Counted from the first letter of the stretch, positions 51,471-60,752 are shown. The stretch is 64,000 nt of DNA from JBKXSZ01 sp047017005 (GCA_047017005.1 JBKXSZ010000005.1:10260-74259), one strand, 5' to 3'. Numbers and translations: made by a program. The notes: a model not told the origin generated them from the sequence alone.

Positions 51471-52112
51471 ATGATTGATAAAATTTGTGAAATGCTTACT
51501 CAAAGAATAAAAAAAGAAATGCCAGAAATGACAAAAGAAAGAGAAGAAGCAATTTACTTTGGATTGCAAAATATTATAGGAGAATTTCCCAAAATATTCG
51601 TTCTATTTCTAATAGCATTTATATTAAAAATAGGATGGCTTACAATATTTTTCTTCTTTGCTATATTACCATACAGAACTTTTTCTGGAGGATTTCATTT
51701 AAAGACACATATAGGATGCATTATAGGAACCAGTGTTTTCTTCTGCGGGAATGTATTACTTAGCAAATATCTAATCTTCCCAACACAAATAACATATATA
51801 ATAGCAGTAGGAATATGGATTTTTAGTATGATAATGATAAGATTATACGCACCAGCGGATACAGAAAATATACCGATTATTAGTAAAAAGCAAAGGAAAA
51901 AACAACAAATCTTATCTTATATAACAATGACATTAACAATTTTAGCTGGAATATTAGTTCAAAATTCAGTTATCACAAATATTTTAGTATACGGGGTATT
52001 ACTTCAAAGTTTATCTATTTCTAGAATAGCTTATAAAATAACGAATAATAAATATGGATATGAAGAGTATGCAAAACTAGAATTAGAAAATGCAACTAAT
52101 TACAATGGTTAA
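51471..52112 (+). CDS. agrB: AgrB, processing and export of autoinducing peptide
   Basis: Membrane cysteine endopeptidase that cleaves AgrD and forms the peptide thiolactone. The 213-residue protein has about five helices. The catalytic His is in RTFSGGFHLKTHIGC and the Cys closes that segment or follows in IIGTSVFFCGN, and the conserved RLYAPADTENIPI precedes the last helices. Length matches the family. GGAGAG ribosome binding site. It heads an agrB-agrD operon opposite agrC-agrA. Confidence 0.94.
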   Translation: MIDKICEMLTQRIKKEMPEMTKEREEAIYFGLQNIIGEFPKIFVLFLIAFILKIGWLTIFFFFAILPYRTFSGGFHLKTHIGCIIGTSVFFCGNVLLSKYLIFPTQITYIIAVGIWIFSMIMIRLYAPADTENIPIISKKQRKKQQILSYITMTLTILAGILVQNSVITNILVYGVLLQSLSISRIAYKITNNKYGYEEYAKLELENATNYNG

Positions 52113-52182
52113 TAATTAAGATGCATACCGGTGGTATCTTATTATTATATATTATATATTATTTATGAAAGTGGGGATTTAT

Positions 52183-52299
52183 ATGTTAAAATTCTTAGCA
52201 AAAGTAGCAGAAAAATATGCAAAAGCATCAAATACAGCATGCTTCATGCTAATTTTTCATCAACCAAAGATGCCAGCATCTTTAATCAAAAAAGACTAA
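52183..52299 (+). CDS. agrD: AgrD, autoinducing peptide precursor
   Basis: A 38-residue precursor encoded 70 bp after agrB. The N-terminal amphipathic helix MLKFLAKVAEKYAKAS is followed by the peptide core NTACFMLIF and the C-terminal recognition tail HQPKMPASLIKKD; the PKMPxSL part matches clostridial AgrD tails. A thiolactone between the Cys and the carboxylate four or five residues on (CFMLI or CFMLIF) is expected. TGGGGA ribosome binding site. The C-terminal cut by AgrB is predicted before HQPKMP. No frameshift. Confidence 0.9.
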   Translation: MLKFLAKVAEKYAKASNTACFMLIFHQPKMPASLIKKD

Positions 52300-52360
52300 T
52301 TTACAATAATGTTGATTGAAAAAATATAAAGATATAAATAAATTTTCTTAAAGCGACAAA

Positions 52361-52392
52361 AATAACCTTGATTTAATCAAGGTTATTTTATT
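52361..52392 (+). terminator. Terminator of agrBD
   Basis: AATAACCTTGAT pairs perfectly with ATCAAGGTTATT over TTA, followed by TTTATTA. Confidence 0.82.
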
Positions 52393-52655
52393 ACACTTTA
52401 GCCGTGTGAAACGTAATGAAGCAAAAACCACGCGATATGTGCGTGAGATTAAATGCTTTATGGCAAATGGTTTATCACATACAAAATGGTTGTGCAAGTA
52501 TCACATATTCCAAAATATAGGAGAAAGATAATATCATAAATTAAGAGCAGATATTCAAGGATATATACAAGATTTATGTAGATGGAAAGGAGCTGTAATG
52601 TTATATGCCCTTATAGGGCATGTTAAAACCACCCGTTTCATGGGGTGGTTATTGA
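52393..52655 (+). mobile_element. Degenerate IS200/IS605-type element
   Basis: Relic with a broken tnpA start (52460: LSHTKWLCKYHI, then PKYRRKII in another frame and RADIQGYIQDLCRWKGAV in the first), as in the N-terminal part of IS200 transposases. End-type hairpins are visible: CACGC/GCGTG (about 52430-52447), ATGCCCT/AGGGCAT (52605-52621) and AACCACCC/GGGTGGTT (52627-52650). The rest of tnpA, including the catalytic Tyr, is gone. It separates agrD from agrC. Confidence 0.75.
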
Positions 52656-52658
52656 TTA

Positions 52659-54006
52659 CTATCTATAAATTTCTAATTGTTGAATAAAAAAGTTTTCATT
52701 TTTGGTAGTATATAAATTTAAGTTATTGTTTTTCTTTAGAATTTGTCGAACTTCCCATAATCCAAGTCCTGTATTGCCTTTTTCTTTTTTGCTTGTATAA
52801 GCCTTTTCAAAAATCTTTTCTGTATCTACATTTTTATCTTTATATGTATTTTCTACAATTACTAGTTGCCTAGAAGTATGGAAGTCATTACGCATTACAA
52901 TATTTACTTTTTTATCTTCACATTCACTAGCGGCTTCGATTGCATTATCTAATAAAATACCTAAAATTCTAGTAAATTCATAAATTTTCATATTAATAGC
53001 ATTTAAATCTAGAAAAACTTCAATATTAATTTCTATTCCAAGTTCATTTGCTTTGTTATATTTAGCACCTAAAATACTATATACAGCAGGATTGTTAATA
53101 CAACTTGGATTTAAGGCAGCTAAATTATTCACTTTTTGGCAGTCTACTTGTAATTGAGAATAATATTGTTTTAAGCCTTCCATATCATTACTACCAACAT
53201 ATCCGTCCTATTGCTTGTACAATATTGTTAAAGTCGTGTTTAAATCCTCTTACTTTGTCATGTAGCATAGAGAGATTTTTATTATATAGTTCTGCATTTT
53301 CTAACTCTTGTATAGTGTCATGAAGTTTTAATACATGAAGAATACTATAGATACTGATAATAAAATATCCTAAAAGTACTAAGATACTGAGAAGAATTAT
53401 TATAGTAGGAACATGACCTATACAAAAATAACTTGAAAAAGATTGCAAGGCAACCGCTATCATTCCAAAACTAGCTGTAAAAATTAGGTTGCTTTTCGTT
53501 TTTTTATCATTATTTAATTCTTCTAATAATTCAACTGAAATTTTAAAATGACGGAAGATTAAATAGATACCATAGATTGTAGCATATACTAATAACATAG
53601 TAAGAATCCTATAAAGAGGTATAACAGCTATTTCTTGAAAACTTAGTCCTGAAGTGATATTTATTATACAAATAGCTATGTTTTCACAAATAGAACCAAA
53701 GAATAATGGAAATACTAATGTGAGAATAGACTTTAATAGACCCGGCTTAAATAAGAAGTATATTAAAATTATAACAAATATCATATTAAAGATAGAACAA
53801 TACACATCTCCTAAGAAAAAATTAGTTGTGCTCATAAATAAACTATTAATTACCACATAAATAGCTTTTTGCTTTATAGATGTTTGGATGTTAAGAATAG
53901 TAGTAAATAAAAGCATATTGACTAAACTATCAATAAATGCAAGTGGTATCATAAGAATGTTAATTAAGTTTTGATTTGGTGTTAATAACGCGTTAAATAT
54001 TTCCAT
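52659..54006 (-). CDS. agrC: AgrC-type sensor histidine kinase, with +1 frameshift at CGG
   Basis: Membrane receptor for the Agr peptide. The zero frame gives six or seven helices (about 1-215), then the phosphoacceptor region LHDKVRGFKHDFNNIVQAIG. It next meets CGG (plus 53203-53205) and stops four codons later. Skipping the C restores GYVGSNDMEGLKQYYSQLQ and the GHKL ATPase: ILLDNAIEAASECE (N box) and GNTGLGLWEVRQIL (G box), to 52659. The joined product is 448 residues, normal for AgrC. The start overlaps agrA by 14 bp. See the finding on CGG shifts. Confidence 0.87.
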
Positions 54007-54706
54007 GATTTTTCATTACCTCCATAATTTTATTTTTATATTTAGGACCAATATAGCAATGGCTAGTATCACTAAAGGAAATAGTGTTACTGTTGGGTTC
54101 TATATTTTTGATTCTATTGACATTTGCTACATAGGACTTATGACAACGGATAAAGTTATCTGAGAGACAAGGCGATAGCTTTTTAAAAGAACTATATGCT
54201 TCATAAGTTCTTGTTGGTGTATAAAAAACAACTTTCATTCCTTCTCTTTTAATATAATCAATTTCATCTTGATTAATAATTAAAGAATTGTTTCCAAGTC
54301 TTAAATAATGCTTAGGGTTATTCATAGCATCATTAAAGAGTCTAATAACGGTTTCTTCTAAACGCTCTACCGTAATTGGCTTAGCTAGATAATCAAATGT
54401 CTTTACTTTAAAAGCAATCATCGCATATTCTAAATGACCAGTTGTAAAGATGATATATACATTTTTATTGTTTTCTCTAATTTTTTGGGCGATTTCTATT
54501 CCAGAGGGTCCGGATTTTAGATGGATGTCTAAAATAATAACTTGAACATCTTCATGATTTTTTACAAAAGATAGTAATTCTTCTCCGCTTGTAGATTCAA
54601 AAGTAATTTGTGCTTCAAAGTTATTTTTGATAAATATCGATTCTAGCATTTTCGATATTCGCTTTAAGACAATTTCATTATCATCACACAGTACAAAATT
54701 AAACAT
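53993..54706 (-). CDS. agrA: AgrA-type LytTR response regulator
   Basis: A 237-residue response regulator. Receiver domain: FNFVLCDDNEIVLKRISKML with the acidic pair, phosphoacceptor Asp in VQVIILDIHLKSGPSG, conserved Thr in IIFTTGH and Lys in DYLAKPI. The LytTR DNA-binding domain follows (about 140-237; DEIDYIKREGMKVVFYT, FIRCHKSYVANVNRIKNIE). I chose the ATG at 54706 after GGGGGTGG. First gene of the leftward agrA-agrC pair. Expected to activate agrBD. Confidence 0.92.
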   Translation of the reverse strand: MFNFVLCDDNEIVLKRISKMLESIFIKNNFEAQITFESTSGEELLSFVKNHEDVQVIILDIHLKSGPSGIEIAQKIRENNKNVYIIFTTGHLEYAMIAFKVKTFDYLAKPITVERLEETVIRLFNDAMNNPKHYLRLGNNSLIINQDEIDYIKREGMKVVFYTPTRTYEAYSSFKKLSPCLSDNFIRCHKSYVANVNRIKNIEPNSNTISFSDTSHCYIGPKYKNKIMEVMKNHGNI

Positions 54707-54945
54707 ATATTCCACCCCCATATAATATATATAAGTATACCTAAAAATAAATATACCATAAAATGCTAAGAAATGATAAGGTTTGACAAAATAAAATGAA
54801 TTACCTTATATTTCCAATATCGTAAACAATATAATCTAAATTTCTCAACTTGTCAAGAGAGAGGATAGAAAAGGTACAAAAGTTAATAAATGCCTATTTA
54901 TCAGCATTTGAAGAAAATAATATAAAGAAAAATGGGGATGTTTTT

Positions 54946-55774
54946 ATGAAAAAAAAGAAAAAAATTTGGTTTGTCAGTTTTTGTCTTATCTTTATTTCTA
55001 TTTTCACATTTTGTGTTATAAAAGCAAATGAAGCAGGCGTTCTAATGGCTAGTAGCATTCAGACTAATGCTACAGGGACATTAAGCAATAAAAAAATTAG
55101 CTGGGGAATAAAAAGAGAAAAAGACCATAAACAACCAGATGTAGGAGCTGCAAACAAAAAAATAATCGACCAATATGAAGGAATTTGTATGGGAAATGCA
55201 AATAGTAAAAAAGTATATCTTACATTTGATGAAGGGTATGAAGCGGGATATACACCAAGCATACTAGAAACATTAAAAAATAATAATGTGAAAGCTACTT
55301 TTTTTATTACAGCACATTTCTTAAATACACAAGAGGGATTAGTAAAACAAATGATAGACGAGGGACATACGGTTCGGGAATCATACGGTAAATCATAAAT
55401 CAATGCCTGATTTATCAGACGAGCAAATAAAAGATGAAATAATGAAATTACATACAGCTATTTATGAGAAAACAGGATACGAAATGAAATATATTAGACC
55501 ACCTAAGGGAGAATTTAGTGAAAGGACATTAGCTGCTAGCAATGCATTAGGATACAAAACGGTAATGTGGTCACTAGCATATGATGATTGGGATGAAAAT
55601 CATCAAAAAGGAGAGCAATATGCTAAATCAAAGATATTAGATAATATTCATCCAGGTGCTGTTATTTTGTTACATGGAAATTCAAAAAATAATACAGACG
55701 TGTTAGATGAATGTATTAAAGAAATTCAGAAAATGGGGTATGAGTTCAGTACATTAGATCAATTTGAAAGATAA
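54946..55774 (+). CDS. pdaA: PdaA-type delta-lactam polysaccharide deacetylase, with +1 frameshift at CGG
   Basis: Deacetylates muramic acid in spore cortex, needed for muramic delta-lactam and germination. Signal peptide MKKKKKIWFVSFCLIFISIF, then the NodB domain: KKVYLTFDEGYEAGYTPSIL (PdaA signature). After ... IDEGHTV comes CGG (55375-55377), and the zero frame stops seven codons on. Skipping the C gives GNHTVNHKSMPDLSDEQIK, the metal-binding HxxxH, then the catalytic motifs YIRPPKGEFSE and VMWSLAYDDWD, to 55774. The joined product is 275 residues, normal length. ATG at 54946 chosen for its signal peptide. Confidence 0.86.
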
Positions 55775-55787
55775 AGGATAAAAAAGA

Positions 55788-55840
55788 AGAAAATACAGAA
55801 AAAGTTTTAAAAGAAAATTGCTTTTTCTGTATTTTCTTCT
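55788..55840 (+). terminator. Terminator of pdaA
   Basis: A 17-bp perfect stem, AGAAAATACAGAAAAAG with CTTTTTCTGTATTTTCT, followed by TCTTC. Confidence 0.85.
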
Positions 55841-55955
55841 TCAACAATTATAGAAAAACTATTCTTTTTTAATCCTAATTTTAATACTAAACAACAAACT
55901 ATCCACATATATATGTATCAATGTGGAAAACAAGAGGCAAAGGAGAGAAGATACG

Positions 55956-56264
55956 ATGAAAAGAAAAAGACGAACGGATAGAAGAGCTAGTAGATTAGAT
56001 AACATATTAGAACTTCCCAAAGAAATTACGACAAATGAACCTAAGATAACTATGGTAGGTTTCGAAGAAATGCTAATTGAGAATTATAAAGGGATATTAG
56101 AGTATGAAGATTTCTATATTCGTATCAATACATACATTGGAATTTTAAATATTAACGGATTTAATTTGAAGTTAAATCAAATGACAGGTGATGACATTAT
56201 GATAACAGGTAATATTGAAAGTGTTGATTTAGAAAGTAGTAGTGAGGAAGATAAAGAAGAGTAG
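55956..56264 (+). CDS. yqfC: Sporulation protein YqfC (YabP family)
   Basis: A 102-residue protein with the YabP/YqfC core: SRLDNILELPKEIT, PKITMVGFEEMLIENYKGIL, IRINTYIGILNINGFNLKL and an acidic tail. In Bacillus yqfC and yqfD are a sigma-E operon of the mother cell; the same pair is found here with a 14-bp gap. ATG at 55956 follows AAAGGAGAG; an upstream frame start lacks a ribosome binding site. Confidence 0.88.
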   Translation: MKRKRRTDRRASRLDNILELPKEITTNEPKITMVGFEEMLIENYKGILEYEDFYIRINTYIGILNINGFNLKLNQMTGDDIMITGNIESVDLESSSEEDKEE

Positions 56265-56278
56265 AAAGGAGAAGAAAA

Positions 56279-57467
56279 GTGTTTCTAAAAATTATATGGA
56301 ATTATATCTTAGGATTTGTTCGAATAGAAGTAGAAGGCTACTATATTGAAAGATTTATTAATATCTGTATGAAGCAAAAAATATTTTTATGGAATGTAAA
56401 ACGAAAAAATAGCAGTATGATGCAGGCAAATGTAGGAATAAAAGAGTTTAAAGAATTGCGAGATATTGCAAAAAAAACAAAATGCCGAGTTCGATTAACT
56501 AACAAAAAAGGACTTCCCTTTTTGTTTCATCAATATAAAAAAAGAAAGATATTTTTTCTCCTTTTAGTTTTGATTTTATTTGCAATTTTAGTTACGTCTA
56601 ATTTTGTATGGAATATTGAAATTGTAGGAGATACCGAAAATATACCAAAGGAAGAAATCGTGGAGAGTTTAAAGAGAAATGGACTAGAAATTGGAACATG
56701 GAAAGGAAAGGTGGATGTTCGAAAAATTATTAATGATATAAGATTAGAAAGAAATGATATTGCTTGGATGGGAATTACTCTGAAAGGCACAAATGCAAAA
56801 GTAGAAATTGTAGAGGCAGATAAAAAGCCAGAAATTATAGATGACAGTGAATATTGTAATATTGTGGCGGACAAAGAAGGCGTAATTACTAAAATTAGTG
56901 GTCAAAATGGAACAAATCTTGTCCAAGCACGGAGATGTTGTCCAAAAGGGAACGATTTTGATAGGAGGATGGATTGAAGGAAAGTATACGGGTACAAGGT
57001 ATGTACATGCTAAAGGAGAGGTTGAGGCAAAAGTATGGTATAGTAAAAAAGAAAAAATTTATTTACATCAAGATATTCGTACCAAAACTGGAGCAGAAGA
57101 AAATAAATATGCAATAAAAATAAATAATTTTACAATAAATTTGTTTAAAACTCTTTCAAAATTTGAAAACTATGATACAATAAATGAGAATAAAAAATTA
57201 AAACTATTTTCTAACCTATATTTACCGATTGAATTAGTAAAAATAACGAACCAAGAAGTAAAAATAGAACCCAAAGAATATACACTAGAAGAAGCTAAAG
57301 AACTTACGGAGCAAAAACTTAGCGCAGATTTAGAACAAACAATAGGTGAGGTGGAAAATATTGTAGGAAAACAAGTGAATTTCTACGAAAGTGATGGAGC
57401 CGTAGAAGTTGAAGTGATATATGAAGTGCTAGAGAAAATAGGAACAAATGAAAAAATAGTATTTTGA
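56279..57467 (+). CDS. yqfD: Sporulation protein YqfD, with +1 frameshift at CGG
   Basis: Mother-cell membrane protein required for sporulation. GTG start at 56279 (AAAGGAG upstream): FLKIIWNYILGFVRIEVEGY, a helix near residues 96-115, then the extracytoplasmic domain. After QNGTNLVQA comes CGG at 56930-56932; the zero frame runs 15 codons to a stop. Skipping the C gives GDVVQKGTILIGGWIEGKYT, the conserved GDVVxKG segment, and on to 57467. The joined product is 395 residues, the usual YqfD size. See the finding on CGG shifts. Confidence 0.87.
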
Positions 57468-57483
57468 AAGGGTTGGTGCCAAA

Positions 57484-58728
57484 ATGGAACAAAAAGGACT
57501 TAGAGTATTAGAAACAGATAAAACATTCTTCTCAAAATTAACAAATACTATCAGTAAACTGCTGATACCTACTAGGGTAGGAATTAATGGAATGCTTATT
57601 GCAGTAAAAAGAAATAATGTATTAAAAAATTATGAATTATACATAGCAAGTAAGAATGAAGAAAACCCAGAAAAAAAAGAACAGATTTCTAGAAAATATG
57701 AAGACACATATGCCCTATATTTAGAATCAGTAGATAAATATATTATGGACTCTATTTATAAAAAAGTAAAAAACAATACAGCAACTGCTTTTGAAAGAAA
57801 TAGTTTATCCGGATATTATGAAGTAGTGCATTTAAAAGAAACTGAATATATTGAATATAAATATAAAAAACAAAAATTCTTATTAGATTTAGACTATGAG
57901 ACTGTGAAAGAACAAAATAAAGAGAAATTAATAGAAAGATATGAAGCTTTTTATGTTTCTAAAATGGATTCACTATATAAGGCACTACTAAAACATTTCT
58001 CTATTTTAATTGCAGATAAGTTAAATAATGATTATCAAAGACGAAATGAAATTTATGAAAAAATATTTATTACTCTTGAAGAATATATTCGTGATATTTT
58101 ACCAATTAAAATGAAAATAGAAGATGACAGTAAGATGTATCAATCAATTACAGAAGAATATGAAAAATATGAAAGATTCACAGTTGGTAAATTAGACACT
58201 AGAGATAAAATTGAGAAAAATATGATATTACTAGGAATTAGTAGACAGCTATTTACTCATAGTTTACCACTAGTAGTAGCAGAACAATGCTATATTAAGC
58301 TATTAAAAGATGCTAGAATGTTAGTTGCAGATACAAAAATGGCAAAGAAAAGAGAACAAGCCTATAATTTATTAATCCATTTAATTGATGACTATAATGT
58401 AAAACTATTATCTACTAAAATTTATTGGGATAAACCACAAGAAAGAGAAAAATATAAAAAATTCTGGGAGCAATATAAACAAATCGAAAAGAAAAAAGAA
58501 ACAGATTTTGTAGAATACATGAAAGAAAAAGAAATTTTATTCATTCAAAACGATTTAAAGTTATTGTTTAATAGAAAGAGTGATTATTCTCGAATTATTA
58601 AAATATATAAAACGAAGCTAGTAAATTATGGTGTAATGAGACAATTTAAAGATAAAGCAAAATCAGAGGGAAATTACACAAAAAAGAAAGAAAAAGTAGA
58701 AGAAAAGATAGAAGTAAAAGAGGCATAG
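57484..58728 (+). CDS. Unknown helical protein between yqfD and ybeY
   Basis: Not recognised. The 414-residue protein is almost entirely helical and charged, rich in Lys, Glu and Tyr, with no signal peptide or membrane helix beyond a mildly hydrophobic start (LIPTRVGINGMLIAVKR). The C-terminal tail is Lys/Glu repeats. In most Firmicutes this position holds phoH and a yqfF-like gene; neither is here. Strong GGGTTGGTG ribosome binding site and 6-bp spacing to ybeY place it in the yqfC-yqfD-ybeY operon. Confidence 0.75.
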   Translation: MEQKGLRVLETDKTFFSKLTNTISKLLIPTRVGINGMLIAVKRNNVLKNYELYIASKNEENPEKKEQISRKYEDTYALYLESVDKYIMDSIYKKVKNNTATAFERNSLSGYYEVVHLKETEYIEYKYKKQKFLLDLDYETVKEQNKEKLIERYEAFYVSKMDSLYKALLKHFSILIADKLNNDYQRRNEIYEKIFITLEEYIRDILPIKMKIEDDSKMYQSITEEYEKYERFTVGKLDTRDKIEKNMILLGISRQLFTHSLPLVVAEQCYIKLLKDARMLVADTKMAKKREQAYNLLIHLIDDYNVKLLSTKIYWDKPQEREKYKKFWEQYKQIEKKKETDFVEYMKEKEILFIQNDLKLLFNRKSDYSRIIKIYKTKLVNYGVMRQFKDKAKSEGNYTKKKEKVEEKIEVKEA

Positions 58729-58734
58729 ACAAAA

Positions 58735-59217
58735 ATGAAACAAATAGCAGAAATAGAATATGTAGGGATACCAGAAAAGAAGGAATATGAAGAGCAGATT
58801 GAAAAAGTGTTAGGAGCATGTTTCAAAGAAGAAAGATTAGAAGAGCTAAACTTAGCTGTTAGTATTACCTTAACAGAAGAAAGCTATATTCAACAAATTA
58901 ATAAACACTATCGAAACATAGATAAAGCAACCGATGTACTTTCTTTTCCTATGTTTGAGAAAGAAGAAATAGAACAGCTAAAAAAACAAGGAAAATCAGA
59001 AATAGAAGATGTACTAGGAGACATTGTTATTTCCATTCCACAAGTAGAAAAGCAAGCAAATGAATATGGACATAGTTTTCAAAGAGAATTTTCGTACATG
59101 CTAGTACATGGATTTTATCACTTGATGGGCTATGACCATATTCAAGAAGGGGACAAGAAAAAAATGAGACCAAAAGAAGAAGCTATTTTGCAGATACTAG
59201 ATATTACAAGAAGTTAA
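58735..59217 (+). CDS. ybeY: Endoribonuclease YbeY (16S rRNA maturation)
   Basis: Zinc-dependent endoribonuclease involved in 16S rRNA 3' maturation and ribosome quality control. The 160-residue protein has the metal motif LVHGFYHLMGYDHI (H3xH5xH pattern) near residue 122 and the conserved INKHYRNIDKATDVLSFPM near 58 and VLGDIVISIPQVEKQA near 92. Normal length. It begins 6 bp after the preceding gene. Confidence 0.95.
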   Translation: MKQIAEIEYVGIPEKKEYEEQIEKVLGACFKEERLEELNLAVSITLTEESYIQQINKHYRNIDKATDVLSFPMFEKEEIEQLKKQGKSEIEDVLGDIVISIPQVEKQANEYGHSFQREFSYMLVHGFYHLMGYDHIQEGDKKKMRPKEEAILQILDITRS

Positions 59218-59354
59218 TGAAGCGGTTTATGAGCTTGTATGGGTTACTTTTTATAAACATATGGGCTAAAATTAGTTTTCTAATTGGATTACATTAAATG
59301 GATTGACAAATTAGTAAAAATATATACAAAAGGAAAATGAAGGAGGAATTATTT

Positions 59355-60410
59355 GTGAGTAGAAGAGCAAAGAAGGGTTCTAAAACCAAAGTTATTCTTA
59401 TTACGATATTAATTATATTAATTATCGCAGCAGGTGTATTGTTAGCACTTAAATTCTTTGGAAAAAGTAGTATTGATACTGATAATGGGGTTGTTTCTTT
59501 AGGAACAGACACAGCAAGAAAAGAAGAAAGTAAAATTAATATTTTTCAAGGCAATGATAGACCGATTGCTGTTATGATAGATAATCATAGCGGAGCATGG
59601 CCACAAGCAGGATTAAATAAAGCATATATGGTTTATGAAATTATTGTAGAAGGTGGAGAAACTAGATTAATGGCACTATTTAAAGGTCAAGACCTAGATA
59701 AAATAGGACCAGTAAGAAGTTCTAGACACTATTTCCTAGACTATGCAATGGAAAACGATGCCATTTATGTACATTATGGATGGAGTCCAGAAGCACAATC
59801 GGATATTTCAAAATATAAAGTAAATAATATCAATGGATTAACAGAAAGTGAAAGTACTTTCTGGAGGGTAAAGGACAAGGCTGCACCACATAATGCAGTA
59901 ACCAGTACCAAAAAAATATTAGCTTCTGCTAATAATCACAAATATAATACAAAATCAAATAAAGAAAGTGTATTGAGTTACACACCAGATGCTGTTACTT
60001 TAGAAGATGGAATTAATGCAACAGATATTACCATTCCATATTCAACTTTACAAACAGTAGAATACAAATATAATGCAGAAACTATGCGTTATGAAAGATA
60101 TGCAAGAGGAAAGAAACAAACCGATTGGGAAACAAAAGAGATGATAACAACTAAAAATATTATTATCACGTTTGCAGAAAACTATGAACTAAGTGATGGA
60201 GAAAACAAAGATAGACAAGGACTAAAGAATATAGGTACACGTGATGGATACTATATTACTAATGGAAAGGCAATCAAGATTACTTGTGAGAAAAAGGATA
60301 GAACAGAACAAACGGTATATAAAGACTTGAATGGAAATGAAATTAAAGTGAATGATGGAAATACTTTTGTTCAGATTTGTCCAATCGATAGTAAAATAAC
60401 ATTTGAATAA
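59355..60410 (+). CDS. DUF3048 (YerB-like) membrane-anchored protein
   Basis: A 351-residue protein with an N-terminal membrane helix (about 12-32) and an extracytoplasmic DUF3048 domain: RPIAVMIDNHSGAWPQAGLN, YEIIVEGGETRLMALFKGQ, KIGPVRSSRHYFLDYAMEND, IYVHYGWSPEAQSDI, and a C-terminal lobe. YerB-like proteins sit on the cell surface; function unknown. The GTG at 59355 has AAGGAGGA 7 bases upstream and is preferred; an ATG at 59337 overlaps that site. Confidence 0.88.
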   Translation: MSRRAKKGSKTKVILITILIILIIAAGVLLALKFFGKSSIDTDNGVVSLGTDTARKEESKINIFQGNDRPIAVMIDNHSGAWPQAGLNKAYMVYEIIVEGGETRLMALFKGQDLDKIGPVRSSRHYFLDYAMENDAIYVHYGWSPEAQSDISKYKVNNINGLTESESTFWRVKDKAAPHNAVTSTKKILASANNHKYNTKSNKESVLSYTPDAVTLEDGINATDITIPYSTLQTVEYKYNAETMRYERYARGKKQTDWETKEMITTKNIIITFAENYELSDGENKDRQGLKNIGTRDGYYITNGKAIKITCEKKDRTEQTVYKDLNGNEIKVNDGNTFVQICPIDSKITFE

Positions 60411-60415
60411 AAGAA

Positions 60416-60457
60416 AAAACACACATTCAAAAAATATATTTGAATGTGTGTTTTTAG
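60416..60457 (+). terminator. Terminator of the DUF3048 gene
   Basis: A 16-bp perfect stem, AAAACACACATTCAAA with TTTGAATGTGTGTTTT, over 7 bases, ending in T. Confidence 0.88.
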
Positions 60458-60504
60458 GTAATAGAAAAATTTTCCTAAAATGTAAAAATTAAAATATTTA
60501 ATGT

Positions 60505-60538
60505 TCCTGCAGAATTATGCAGGAGTTTTATTTTTTTT
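60505..60538 (+). terminator. Second terminator-like hairpin before era
   Basis: TCCTGCA pairs with TGCAGGA over GAATTA, followed by GTTTTATTTTTTTT. The stretch from here to era holds only a TATAAT (60703-60708) as a possible era promoter. Confidence 0.75.
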
Positions 60539-60752
60539 ATATGAGATTAGAGGAGATTGCAGAAATGTTTTTTACTAATATGCTAGTAGAAGATTTCTAA
60601 TGCTTTTTACTTTTTTATTTATACAAAATATGTTAAAATATATTTGTCAAGTAAAAAAAGTAAGAAAAAAGTAAGAAGTTATTTACTAAATATGACAAAA
60701 AGTATAATCGAATTGATTTAAAATGAAGAAAGATAAAAAGAAGGATGAAAGA

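Noticed and set aside
52131..52319. 62-codon frame overlapping agrD
   Set aside because: Different frame from agrD, no ribosome binding site and no family features; the AgrD frame has the expected signature.
38225..57467. Treating bofA, agrC, pdaA and yqfD as ordinary pseudogenes
   Set aside because: Four independent indels with the same inserted base, codon phase and codon, with otherwise flawless proteins, are unlikely as random decay. The sequencing-error explanation is kept open in the findings.
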